This document shows positions 7,334 to 14,828 of a stretch of DNA of 49,176 bases, in pieces; positions within the stretch are counted from its first letter, which is position 1; the number at the start of each line of letters is the position of its first letter. The position numbers and the translations under genes are program-made. The stretch covers positions 1-49,176 of the forward strand of contig JAXLZK010000032.1 of assembly GCA_046350935.1 (NCBI GenBank). Reading direction: 5' to 3'. Origin of the DNA: Nitrobium sp046350935. GTDB taxonomy: Bacteria > Nitrospirota > Thermodesulfovibrionia > Thermodesulfovibrionales > Dissulfurispiraceae. A model generated the notes under the pieces. The model was not told where the DNA came from and made no database searches. It was given only the letters and a program-made list of their open reading frames with translations.

Positions 7334-7565
7334 CTTCCTCCTCCTGCTTCCTCAGGATGATAGCACTCTATCAGGGGAATGCGATGAAATTATGAATAAT
7401 AAAAAGATGCGGTCTAAAAGGAGAGACTCTCCGAGGGAGAAATACCGGATACCGACAAAATTTCACCTTTCCCCTTTTCCTGCTTCACAACAGGGTTGAT
7501 ACAATCCTTGTCCGTAAGACGAGGCCCGGATTGAAAGGTTACGGGTGACTGACATGCAAAAACAC

Positions 7566-7597
7566 TTGACTCCGGACTTGAGACCAGAGTTTATAAT
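7566..7597 (+). promoter_or_regulatory. MerR-type promoter/operator
   Basis: TTGACT (7566-7571) and TATAAT (7592-7597) are separated by 20 bp, longer than the normal 17. Inside the spacer ACTC...GAGT half-sites form a dyad. An over-long spacer with a dyad is the hallmark of promoters controlled by MerR-family activators, which untwist the DNA on metal binding. The regulator gene starts 20 nt further on, so autoregulation is likely. Confidence 0.7.
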
Positions 7598-7617
7598 TAA
7601 GCCAAGGAGGTGCCGGG

Positions 7618-8092
7618 ATGAGATATCTCTCGATCGGACAATTGGCAAAACAGGCGGAAGTTACTATCGACACGATCCGCTACTATGAGAGGAGAGGATT
7701 GCTTTCCCCTCCACGGCGCAAGGAGTCCGGGTACCGGCAGTATCGTGCGGATACGGTCCTCCGCATCAGCTTCATCAAACATGCACAAGCTCTCGGTTTC
7801 TCTCTGGACGAGATAGCCGAGCTCCTCTCTTTGGGGTTTGACAGCACGGCTAAGTGCGGCCATCAAGGAAAAAGCCCGGAGGAAGATCAGGGAGATCGAG
7901 AGCAAGATGAAGATGCTCGAGAGAATGCGGGTCACCCTTGTGCGGCTGACGAAGACATGTGATGAAGGCAAACAGGTGAGCGAATGTCCGATACTGGAAG
8001 CACTGGACCGCGGTGTGGAGGAAGCAGAGCGGGAAACACAAGAACCCGGGAGGATGACTGTTCATCCCCTTGGAGAAAGGAGCAAAAAATGA
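7618..8092 (+). pseudogene. MerR-family metal regulator, one frameshift
   Basis: The N-terminus is a standard MerR DNA-binding domain (SIGQLAKQAEVTIDTIRYYE, then GLLSPPRRKESGYRQY). After about residue 80 (DSTAKCG) the frame breaks near 7855; the next frame continues the dimerisation helix (KEKARRKIREIESKMKMLER) and the metal loop TCDEGKQVSEC. The Cys in TAKCG plus Cys-x8-Cys matches the ligand spacing of MerR and ZntR-like sensors, so Hg, Zn, Pb or a related ion is expected. The downstream gene overlaps its stop by ATGA, which supports the second frame as the true end. A single lost base may be a true mutation or a sequence error. The autoregulated promoter is intact. Confidence 0.75.
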
Positions 8093-8355
8093 CAGAGCGT
8101 ATCGTTGAGATCTTCAGTGCAGGATGTCCTGTGTGTGAGGATGCAGTCAAACTGGTTAAGGGAATGGCCCATCTGTCATGCGCCATTACGGTTCTTGACA
8201 TGCGGAACCCGGAAATAGCGGCGAGAGCCAGTAGCCTCGGGATCCGCTCCGTACCTGCCGTTGTCATCGACGGCAAGGTTGCGGATTGCTGTGCCGTCCG
8301 GGGCGTCGATGAGAATACCCTACGAGCAGCGGGGCTTGGCAAACCGTTGACGTAG
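8089..8355 (+). CDS. Thioredoxin-like small protein paired with MerR-type gene
   Basis: An 88-residue thioredoxin/glutaredoxin-fold protein with the redox motif GCPVC near residue 13 and the cis-Pro segment SVPAVVIDGK (about 60-69). Two more Cys follow in ADCCAV. The start is the ATG that overlaps the regulator stop as ATGA, with GGAGAAAGGAGC upstream. Such proteins are regular partners of MerR-type metal regulators and probably handle dithiol exchange or metal transfer in the cytoplasm; the exact partner is unknown. It appears intact even though the gene before it is frameshifted. Confidence 0.8.
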   Translation: MTERIVEIFSAGCPVCEDAVKLVKGMAHLSCAITVLDMRNPEIAARASSLGIRSVPAVVIDGKVADCCAVRGVDENTLRAAGLGKPLT

Positions 8356-8460
8356 GATCACCGAGGCAGGGGGGTACCCCCATCCGTTGCGGTTCATGGC
8401 GTTCTGAAAGAAGACCTGCTTCCTGATGCACGGAATAGGTGCCCCCCTATGCCTGTTCTT

Positions 8461-8662
8461 AGAGCGTCTAACAAAATGAACGTATAAGGGAATTTGTCAT
8501 TCCGGCTCTTGTCCCGGCCCGGTCCGGGATCGGTCCGGAATCATTCCCTGGAAGGATTCCCGCGATCCCCGACAAGCGGGGACAGGCTCAGCTCCGCTTG
8601 CGGGAATGACAGAAGAAGGACTTACTCCAGGAGCCGCTATTGTCCATTTTGTTAGACGCTCT
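8461..8662. mobile_element. MITE-like element with 18-bp terminal inverted repeats
   Basis: The ends AGAGCGTCTAACAAAATG (8461-8478) and its exact reverse complement (8645-8662) bound a 202-bp element without coding capacity. Inside is a second inverted pair, GTCATTCC (8496-8503) and GGAATGAC (8603-8610), enclosing further short GC-rich palindromes. TA-containing flanks on both sides may be the target duplication, but the exact border is unclear. It lies between the thioredoxin-like gene and a multicopper oxidase that has lost its 5' part. Confidence 0.7.
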
Positions 8663-8765
8663 TAAAACGGTGAGGTAGCGTGCGTCGGCTCACTCCTTTT
8701 CAGAAACTCGCCTGTTACCTTTCTCCTGTTCCTCCGTTTTTTAAGAAGAAAGGACCAGCCTTTTA

Positions 8766-9342
8766 TTGCAGCACGACAGCGCCGCGCATAGGTCCCCGGG
8801 AAAGGGCACTTCTATCGGGCAGGTGTTTGCATCTCCCTTCCGCCTCGTAGAAGACATGTTTTCAGAAGAGGTGCGGGCAGTATCCCTTACTCACACTGAT
8901 GGCAGACCTGTCGTCCCCTTCACGGTGGACGCACTGAGGATCGGGATGGGCGAACGGTACGATGTGGAGCTGACGGCGGATAATCCCGGAAGATGGTATA
9001 TCTATACCCTCAGAGACGGCAGCCGGGCGGGCGGCAGCTCGGTTCCCTTCCTTATCAGGGAATAACCTCAACCTCTCCGCCGTTCCCGGAGAAAGCGTAC
9101 GCTTCGAGTATTCGAATCTCAGCATGGCTTCCCATCCCATGCATCTCCATGGACACTTCTTCGAAGTGGCAGGCTCCGGCCTCTCCATAGGAGTCCGCAT
9201 CAGGAAGGACACTCTCGTCATTCCCTCCATGGGAAGCGGCGCCGTCGAGTTCGTCGCCGACAATTCCGGAGACTGGCTGCACCATTGCCACAATCTCTAC
9301 CACCATGCAGGAGGCATGGCAAATGTTGTTAAAGTGGCGTAG
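8766..9342 (+). pseudogene. Multicopper oxidase remnant
   Basis: Two frames together give the C-terminal part of a CopA/CueO-like multicopper oxidase. The first has DALRIGMGERYDVELTADN, the end of the second cupredoxin domain. The second, in another frame from about 9064, has HPMHLHGHFFE and HHCHNLYHHAGGM, which supply the T1, T2 and T3 copper ligands. The N-terminal domains are missing, part of domain 3 appears deleted, and a frameshift lies near 9060. This was a periplasmic cuprous oxidase, now dead. The MITE-like element just upstream may mark the break. Confidence 0.75.
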
Positions 9343-9370
9343 CCGCCTGCCTTGCGACCCGCAGTTCCCG

Positions 9371-9412
9371 CCTGACCGGAGGACATCCGCAACCGGATGT
9401 CCTCCGGTCAGG
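9371..9412. other. Perfect 19-bp stem-loop
   Basis: CCTGACCGGAGGACATCCG pairs fully with its reverse complement across a 4-nt CAAC loop. It lies between the ends of the oxidase remnant and the convergent lipoprotein gene. There is no U-run after the stem in either direction (seven A follow on the plus strand), so it is not a textbook terminator, but it may act as a two-way transcription barrier. Confidence 0.5.
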
Positions 9413-9454
9413 AAAAAAAGCAGAAGGAGTTACGGAAGGAATAATAACGATATA

Positions 9455-9634
9455 TCAATGGCTATGTGAGGAGCTACTCCCCGCAGAGCCGCTGCTTTCT
9501 CCCGTTCCTTTTTCATACGGTTCTCGCTGATCATTTCCCATCCCTGTCATCATGCCTCCCATCATCAAAGGGGAACATCCATAACCGGCAAAAAGCACAA
9601 AAAAGACCACAAGAACAAACAAGAGATTTCTCAT
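9455..9634 (-). CDS. Small Met-rich lipoprotein (candidate)
   Basis: A 59-residue frame with a lipoprotein signal: MRNLLF, a hydrophobic core of about 12 residues, then FAGYGC as lipobox with Cys20. Right after the Cys comes SPLMMGGMMTGMG, a Met-rich stretch, and the tail is Ser/Gly-rich and ends HSH. Met-rich periplasmic segments often bind Cu(I). It lies downstream of the larger lipoprotein that has similar MMGG/TGMM runs, on the same strand 82 bp away. The ribosome site is weak (AAAGG). Expression and function are unproven. Confidence 0.45.
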   Translation of the reverse strand: MRNLLFVLVVFFVLFAGYGCSPLMMGGMMTGMGNDQREPYEKGTGESSGSAGSSSSHSH

Positions 9635-9716
9635 ACAGCACCAACCTTTCTGAAATTAGTCGCAAAAACAGCACAGAGGCCGTGCATGCGAACAAGAAAG
9701 CAAATGTTTCAACAAC

Positions 9717-10565
9717 TTAATTGCCACTACCCATTGTATTTCCCATAGTTCCGCCGGAGCCCCCCATCATGCCGGTGATTCCTGAGGTGCTCATCATGCC
9801 GGAGGAGGGCGTCATACCCGTCATATTCTGCGGTCCCATAGCAAAGTCGGTAAAAGACTGGGACATCATGCCCGTATAGTAATCGAGCATCTGGGTATTG
9901 TTCGTTGTCATCGCATCGAGCATGCCCTGCATGATAGTTGGTATATCGGTGCTCGTGGTTGACGAGAACTGCGACATCGCCGCAAGCATCAGGCCATAGT
10001 AGGTTTCGTTCTCCTGGCCTGCTTTCGATGCGGTCTGCACGTCCTTCGGTTTTGTCCCGATAATGTCGCTGACACCGAAGACCGAACCCATCACTTGGTT
10101 GGCGGTGCTCATCATCTGGCTGGAGTAATTTCCATTCATATATTGCACCGCCATCTCCGTCATAGGAGTGAGGGACATGGAAAATGAACCGGAGACGTTA
10201 TCCGCAGCAGCCCTGAACATCATTGAGCCCATCGGCGTGTTCTGCCCTGTGGCTTCATCCATATACGAGCCGCCGCTCGCCTCCAGAAGCATCGGTCCTG
10301 AGTAGCTCCCCATATTCATACTGAAAGACCCGTCCTGTCCGGTTGTCGCCGTCCCCATCTGTCTGCCTTTTGCTCCATTTTCAATCGCGTATCCATTCAC
10401 TGTCGCACCGTTCACCGGCCCCTTCGACACGACTCCGCTTATCACCGTATCCGACGACGTGGAACCGGAGGTGCCTCCCCCCCCTCCTCCGCAGGAAACA
10501 AGGGAAATGCCTGCGACCAATGCCGTAATAAATGCGAAAATCCCCCTCCAACTCGTCACCTTCAT
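9717..10565 (-). CDS. Met-rich lipoprotein with carboxypeptidase-regulatory-like domain
   Basis: A 282-residue secreted lipoprotein. The signal peptide ends at a lipobox (SLVSC, Cys25) and is followed by a Gly/Ser linker. Residues 40-100 (VISGVVSKGPVNGATVNGY...) look like a beta-sandwich carboxypeptidase-regulatory-like repeat. The C-terminal half is rich in Met, Ser and Gly, ending in runs such as SSGMMSTSGITGMMGGSG. There is an AAGGAGG ribosome site. The Met-rich tail in a copper region suggests periplasmic Cu(I) binding; this is inference from composition. A 15-bp dyad sits upstream. Confidence 0.65.
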   Translation of the reverse strand: MKVTSWRGIFAFITALVAGISLVSCGGGGGGTSGSTSSDTVISGVVSKGPVNGATVNGYAIENGAKGRQMGTATTGQDGSFSMNMGSYSGPMLLEASGGSYMDEATGQNTPMGSMMFRAAADNVSGSFSMSLTPMTEMAVQYMNGNYSSQMMSTANQVMGSVFGVSDIIGTKPKDVQTASKAGQENETYYGLMLAAMSQFSSTTSTDIPTIMQGMLDAMTTNNTQMLDYYTGMMSQSFTDFAMGPQNMTGMTPSSGMMSTSGITGMMGGSGGTMGNTMGSGN

Positions 10566-10591
10566 AATTCCTCCTTATTTTTCAATGCCTG

Positions 10592-10606
10592 ACTGTCCGG
10601 GACAGT
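10592..10606. promoter_or_regulatory. Operator-like dyad upstream of the Met-rich lipoprotein
   Basis: ACTGTCC-G-GGACAGT is a perfect 7-1-7 inverted repeat 27 bp upstream of the lipoprotein start. A second dyad with a related core, TGTCCTCT...AGAGGACA (10668-10697), lies 60 bp further out, between the two divergent genes. The shared TGTCC/GGACA core suggests one regulator binding twice, but no regulator is known. Confidence 0.4.
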
Positions 10607-10762
10607 GCAGGAAAATGTAACGTGTACATAGGACGACTCCGCCATAAAAAGGTTACTTCTGAAGAAATGTCCTCTGACATCGACAACAGAGAGGACAGAG
10701 TTCTTGCCCCCCTCTGCATCCTCCCTTCATATTCTCTTCACATCTCTCTCCTATAGTAAGCC

Positions 10763-11137
10763 ATGGAAGAGCAGAGCTCGTCTGTTCCTATACGCTCAGG
10801 GCGTCTTATTGCATCCCTTCTTCTCGTTCTTCTCTCCGGCTGCAGCACCTTTCACGCCGGACCAAGGGTCGTGGAGCAGGGGGTGGTGTTTTCTCTGTCA
10901 GCGCCTTCCGCCAGAAAAGTGACAGTGGCGGGGAGCTTCAATCAGTGGGACCCTGAAAGAAATCCTCTTTCCGGTCCCGACAGCAGCGGCGCCTGGAGCA
11001 TCCTTCTCCCCCTTGAAGACGGCCGTCATGAATACCTTTTTTTTGTCGATGGAAAGCAGTGGGTGCAGGACCCGCACGCCCCTTCAGCGGATGACGGCCT
11101 GGGGGGGAAAAATTCCGTGGTCATCATAAAACGATGA
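10763..11137 (+). CDS. CBM48-domain lipoprotein
   Basis: A 124-residue lipoprotein: signal peptide with the lipobox LLSGC (Cys27), then one glycogen-binding-type early-set domain (CBM48/AMPK beta type). Family marks are VTVAGSFNQWDP, a conserved aromatic pattern WSILLPLEDGRHEYLFFVDG and WVQDP. It would sit in the periplasm or outer membrane, and may bind an alpha-glucan or a different sugar. No enzyme domain is attached. It heads the sigma-factor operon, and the same domain type recurs in the anti-sigma protein. The ATG has no clear ribosome site. Confidence 0.8.
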   Translation: MEEQSSSVPIRSGRLIASLLLVLLSGCSTFHAGPRVVEQGVVFSLSAPSARKVTVAGSFNQWDPERNPLSGPDSSGAWSILLPLEDGRHEYLFFVDGKQWVQDPHAPSADDGLGGKNSVVIIKR

Positions 11138-11175
11138 ACGAGGATGTGTAACTTTTTCCTTTTTATTTTCGTCAT

Positions 11176-11748
11176 ATGAACAAGGACAATGAAAAGACGG
11201 CTCCGGACGATTTCCTGCTGATTGAGCGCTGCCTGGACGGCGACAAGGAAGCATTCGCCTTCCTCGTGGAGAGATACCAGATGATGGTGTACAATATAGC
11301 AGGTAAAATGATCGGCGATGAGGAAACTGCCCGAGATATGGCGCAAGACAGTTTCATCTCCGCGTATCTCTCGTTGAAGGATTTCAGAAACGGATCCAAG
11401 TTTTCCACATGGCTGTGCAGCATTGTCGTGAACAAGTGCCGGGACTTTCTGAAGAGCAACAGGAGGATGCAGGTACCGATCGATGAGGTGGAAGAACCTG
11501 CGATGTGCCTTGCGCCATCTCCCGAATCCGAGCTCTACCGCAAGCAGTGCAGGCAGCATATCAGGGCAGCGCTGAACACCCTGTCCCTGGAATACCGGGA
11601 AGTCATCATTCTGAAGCACATGGAGGGGCTGGACTACCGGGAAATGGAAAAAATCCTCCAGGTCCCCGTCGGCGTTCTCAAGGTCAGAACATACAGGGCG
11701 AGGGAAAAGATGAAAGATATTTTGCAGAAGACGGGAGTGCTCTCATGA
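11176..11748 (+). CDS. ECF-type RNA polymerase sigma factor
   Basis: A 190-residue sigma-70 family protein lacking region 1 and region 3. Region 2 covers about 23-92 (AFLVERYQMMVYNIAGKM, then ARDMAQDSFISAYLSL and FSTWLCSIVVNKCRDFLKS). Region 4 covers about 125-180 (ALNTLSLEYREVIILKHMEG, then VPVGVLKVRTYRAREKM). It directs polymerase to a stress or surface regulon. Its stop overlaps the next start as ATGA, typical for a sigma/anti-sigma pair. No target promoter could be identified with confidence here; the operon may be autoregulated. Confidence 0.9.
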   Translation: MNKDNEKTAPDDFLLIERCLDGDKEAFAFLVERYQMMVYNIAGKMIGDEETARDMAQDSFISAYLSLKDFRNGSKFSTWLCSIVVNKCRDFLKSNRRMQVPIDEVEEPAMCLAPSPESELYRKQCRQHIRAALNTLSLEYREVIILKHMEGLDYREMEKILQVPVGVLKVRTYRAREKMKDILQKTGVLS

Positions 11749-12413
11749 GCGGGACAAAAGACCTTATCCATAAAATGCTTGACGGCGAAGCCTCTCCCGA
11801 CGAGAGAGGAAAGATAGGCACCGCCCTTGCCTCCGATCCCCGGTTGCGGGAAGATCTTACTCTCCTTCAGAAGACGATCTCCCTTGTCGGAGAGTGCGGG
11901 AGAGAGCCTGTTCCTGCGTCCTTTACCGCTGAAGTGATGAAAAAACTCCCTGTTCAGACAAAACAAGAAGCAAAGCCGAAGAGGACAACGGCTTTCTTCA
12001 ACCTCCTCTTCCGGCAGAGGACCCTACGCTGGAATGTGGCCTCTGTGGCAGTTGCGCTCTCCCTTCTCCTTGTGCTTTCCGGGAGTTTTGCGCTCCTCTT
12101 CCAGGGAAAGCGCTCTCCTTTCTCCCCACCGCCTGTCCACTCCTCCGCCTCTGCTGTTACCTTCACTTTTCATGCTCCCCGTGCCAGGACAGTCTCCATC
12201 GCAGGGGATTTCAACCGTTGGAGCGATGAACAGGGAGCAATGAAGAGAGGACCTGACGGCCTATGGGCCATCGAGATTCCCCTTCCCCCCGGAACGTACC
12301 AGTACATGTTCGTGGTGGACGGGAAAGCGTGGGTCCCCGATCCCCGTGCAGATGTTTATCGGGATGACGGTTTCGGAAACAGGAATTCTGTAGTAAGGAT
12401 CAGTACCCTGTGA
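11745..12413 (+). CDS. Anti-sigma factor with periplasmic CBM48 domain
   Basis: A 222-residue membrane protein. Residues 1-70 form a short cytoplasmic helical domain (DLIHKMLDGEASPDERGKI) of anti-sigma type, without the zinc-binding HxxxCxxC motif. A single transmembrane helix follows at about 97-118. The periplasmic part (about 135-222) is a CBM48 early-set domain: VSIAGDFNRWSDE, AIEIPLPPGTYQYMFVVDG and WVPDPRADVY. The design suggests that the sugar-binding domain senses a ligand and controls release of the sigma factor; this is inference. The ATG overlaps the sigma stop and the next gene overlaps its stop, so stoichiometric coupling is likely. Confidence 0.8.
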   Translation: MSGTKDLIHKMLDGEASPDERGKIGTALASDPRLREDLTLLQKTISLVGECGREPVPASFTAEVMKKLPVQTKQEAKPKRTTAFFNLLFRQRTLRWNVASVAVALSLLLVLSGSFALLFQGKRSPFSPPPVHSSASAVTFTFHAPRARTVSIAGDFNRWSDEQGAMKRGPDGLWAIEIPLPPGTYQYMFVVDGKAWVPDPRADVYRDDGFGNRNSVVRISTL

Positions 12414-13291
12414 GATGTCTGTCCATGAAGAAAATGATTTTTCTCCTCATGACGGCGCTTCTTCCCATTGCAAGCCCGGGCCTTTCCCGTGCGGGAGAGG
12501 ACAAAGGCAATGAGATGCGTTCCCTTGTCGAGCACTCTTCCCTTCCCCGGGAGCAAAAGGAGTCTCTGCTCAGGCAGGCCCATTCCGCACTGCAGTCGGG
12601 AATCCCTTCCGACGACATCACGGTAATCGTCAAACGGGGTCTCGCCCGGGGATGGCAGGGCAGTGCCCTTGAGGAATCCCTTGCAACAGCTGAAAAAGCA
12701 AAACGACAGGGACTTCCGTACAGGCCGGTCCTGGACAGAATACAACAGGGATTATCGAAGGGAGTTCCGGCCGATAGAGTCTCCCGTGCCACAACCCTCT
12801 TGACGGAAAAGCTCTCCAAGGCCGACGGGATCGTCACAGGGCTCATCAAAAGCGGCATGAAGACAGGCGCTCCTCCCGAGAGAACCGATGCCGTGCAGAA
12901 CATTGCCCGGGCGCTGGAAAGGGAGATTCCCGGAGAAACCCTCGTGAAAATGGGGATCACCCGAGCGAAAAGTGATCCCTCCCTGTCCCGCTTCAGCAAC
13001 GGTGTCTCCACCATGACCTCCCTTATCGAGATGGGTATGCCTGTCGATCACGCCGCAAAACTCATCGGCAAGGCTATGGAAAGAGGGTATTCAGACAAAG
13101 ACATGATAATGCTCGAAAAAGATATGTCTTTCGCCCTCCGGGAGGGATGGAAGATGGAAGAGGCTGTGGGAATGATGGATTCGTCCATGGAGAGGGGACA
13201 CAGTGGGAATCTGCATAAAGGAATGGATCCCGGGCAGGTACATGGGTCGGGCTCCGGCGTCCATGGTACCGGGCATCACGGACACAAGTAA
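12410..13291 (+). CDS. Secreted repeat-helical protein in sigma-factor operon
   Basis: A 293-residue protein that I do not recognise. It has a signal peptide (KKMIFLLMTALLPIASPGLSRA) and then at least four loosely repeated helical units, each with a Gly-hydrophobic-Pro turn: SGIPSDDI, QGLPYRPVL, KGVPADRVS, EMGMPVDHAA. The tail is His/Gly-rich (HGSGSGVHGTGHHGHK). The GTG start overlaps the anti-sigma stop as GTGA and has AAGGA 9 nt upstream; an ATG five codons later is the alternative. Its position implies a periplasmic part of the same system. The His tail could bind metal. Confidence 0.7.
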   Translation: MRCLSMKKMIFLLMTALLPIASPGLSRAGEDKGNEMRSLVEHSSLPREQKESLLRQAHSALQSGIPSDDITVIVKRGLARGWQGSALEESLATAEKAKRQGLPYRPVLDRIQQGLSKGVPADRVSRATTLLTEKLSKADGIVTGLIKSGMKTGAPPERTDAVQNIARALEREIPGETLVKMGITRAKSDPSLSRFSNGVSTMTSLIEMGMPVDHAAKLIGKAMERGYSDKDMIMLEKDMSFALREGWKMEEAVGMMDSSMERGHSGNLHKGMDPGQVHGSGSGVHGTGHHGHK

Positions 13292-13370
13292 ACAACGTCC
13301 GGCCGCATCCCCCTTTTACTCTAACGCATTCCCGTTTTTCCCCCCTCCCTCTCCTGTGCTATCATTTAAT

Positions 13371-14144
13371 ATGGTTCTGTCCAATGCCTCCCCTTTCCTG
13401 CTTCTCCTTCTCTTGCCGACTCTTCTCTTTTTCCCGGGAGAGGCTTCAGGTGCGGTTTCTTTCGATCTTGAGACCCGGGGCGTCTACGAGGACAATCTCT
13501 CCGGGTCCGCAGTGGATGCGGAGAAACAGGGTGATTTCTATACGATCCTGGGAGCCTCCTGCAGCTTCGATACACAAACGGAGGACGTCTACTCCCTTTC
13601 CCTCAGGGGAGATGCGGAAAGGTATCTGTACCGCCGCTATTCAGACCTCAACGCCTCCACTCTCGGCATTTCCGCAGGAATAACCCGCGCTTTCGGATAC
13701 TCCCTGGCCGCGTCTCTCTCGTTGAAAGGCAGGATCAGGGACTTCCCGGGCGGACAGCGGGACGGCAGGGCATACGGCGGAGCGCTCGTCTTGAAGCACC
13801 GGATATCGTTCCGGCATTGGGTAACGGGCGAGTACGAGTACGAAAGGAACAGTGCCGGGGCGGATATCTACAGCTATAAAGGGCACCGGGCCGGTGTGGT
13901 CCTTGGATCTTTCCTTACCCCCCGATTTGTCCTTCAGCTCGGATACTCCTTGCTCACCAGAAAGTATGAAGATGAATTCCGGACCCGCACCACCTTCCAT
14001 ACCCTCTCATCGGGAATCAGCCGGCAGGTAGCGGAGGGCCTGTCTATGCGGGCGGAATACCACCGCCAGTTTATCTCGTCCAATGCGCTGGAAAACAGCC
14101 ACTCGAACAACATCTACTCACTCGGACTTCTGTATTCTTTCTAG
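13371..14144 (+). CDS. Outer-membrane beta-barrel protein
   Basis: A 257-residue protein with a signal peptide (residues 1-27, ending FFPGEASGA) and then alternating amphipathic strands rich in Tyr, Ser and Gly. It ends in the aromatic pattern YSLGLLYSF, which is the C-terminal signature for outer-membrane insertion. The strand count looks like about 10-12. It has the look of an outer-membrane beta-barrel (OprB/DUF560-like or porin-like) but I cannot name the family. No strong ribosome site precedes the ATG. It is the last gene of the ECF sigma operon, followed by a terminator. Confidence 0.75.
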   Translation: MVLSNASPFLLLLLLPTLLFFPGEASGAVSFDLETRGVYEDNLSGSAVDAEKQGDFYTILGASCSFDTQTEDVYSLSLRGDAERYLYRRYSDLNASTLGISAGITRAFGYSLAASLSLKGRIRDFPGGQRDGRAYGGALVLKHRISFRHWVTGEYEYERNSAGADIYSYKGHRAGVVLGSFLTPRFVLQLGYSLLTRKYEDEFRTRTTFHTLSSGISRQVAEGLSMRAEYHRQFISSNALENSHSNNIYSLGLLYSF

Positions 14145-14176
14145 CCAAAAGAAGTATTCGTTCAGAAACAATAAAT

Positions 14177-14200
14177 AAAAGCAGGTCCACCTGCCTTTTA
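14177..14200 (+). terminator. Intrinsic terminator after the sigma-factor operon
   Basis: A-rich DNA leads into GCAGGT-CC-ACCTGC, followed by CTTTTA. The stem closes the plus-strand operon 33 bp after its last stop. The reverse direction also gives a T-rich tail (CTTTTATTTATT), so it may work both ways. Confidence 0.6.
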
Positions 14201-14828
14201 CGCCTTTCCCTTTTTCCTGTCTACACTGCATATTTGACGCATCAAAAATAAAAAGGGAGCCCGTTTCGACGGAATCGTGTAAATGTGGTATCATTAAAAA
14301 ATATCGTGGTAATGTCGTATACGCTCCTTTCCAAGCCGATTAATCCCTGCATAAATCCGGTGCCTCTTTTCCCTGCGCCGTTTCAGGAGAGGCATGGTAT
14401 GCCGTATCTTTAAAGATACGCTTATCTCAATGGTACCCGTCGGCTTCATTTCGGAACGGAGGAAGAGACATTGTACTCGCCTCAGGCATCCCGATGAAAA
14501 GCAGGATACGGGTTTATGCAGGGTAAGATCGTAACAGCATATCTTAGAGAGATTCATTTGAAATGAAAGGAGAGATTTCTCCCGGTCTCTCCTGACTGCA
14601 TCCCTGCACTATGAGAAATACCGCTTTGCGTTGAGCATTCCCGGGGGAGTTTCAGAGCCTTTCTCCACGAAACCGCACAGGGCACAGATCGACTTCCGGC
14701 ACTACTGCCGGTTCCCCCTCCGGATCACACTATTTTCACCCCTGTTCTGACAGATTGCTGATGCTTTTTTACAATGCATTCCTTTTAACAACAGCGATGC
14801 ACCACAGGGTGCGTTGCAGGAGGTAATC
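14201..14828. other. Stretch without a convincing gene
   Basis: About 630 bp. An 87-codon minus-strand frame (14294-14557) has no family pattern and no ribosome site. Around 14625-14715 on the minus strand a fragment reads ICALCGFVEKG, with a CxxC, but it is closed by stops and looks like a scrap of a metal-binding protein. Nothing else could be supported. Confidence 0.5.

Noticed and set aside
9371..9412. Rho-independent terminator for the oxidase remnant
   Set aside because: The stem is perfect but followed by A rather than T on the plus strand, and no T-run follows on the minus strand, so it is listed only as a stem-loop.
14294..14557. 87-residue minus-strand gene
   Set aside because: No ribosome site, no recognisable domain, and composition unlike neighbouring genes.
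14150..14828. Riboswitch upstream of the second Cys-rich gene
   Set aside because: No cobalamin, c-di-GMP or other known riboswitch core could be recognised.
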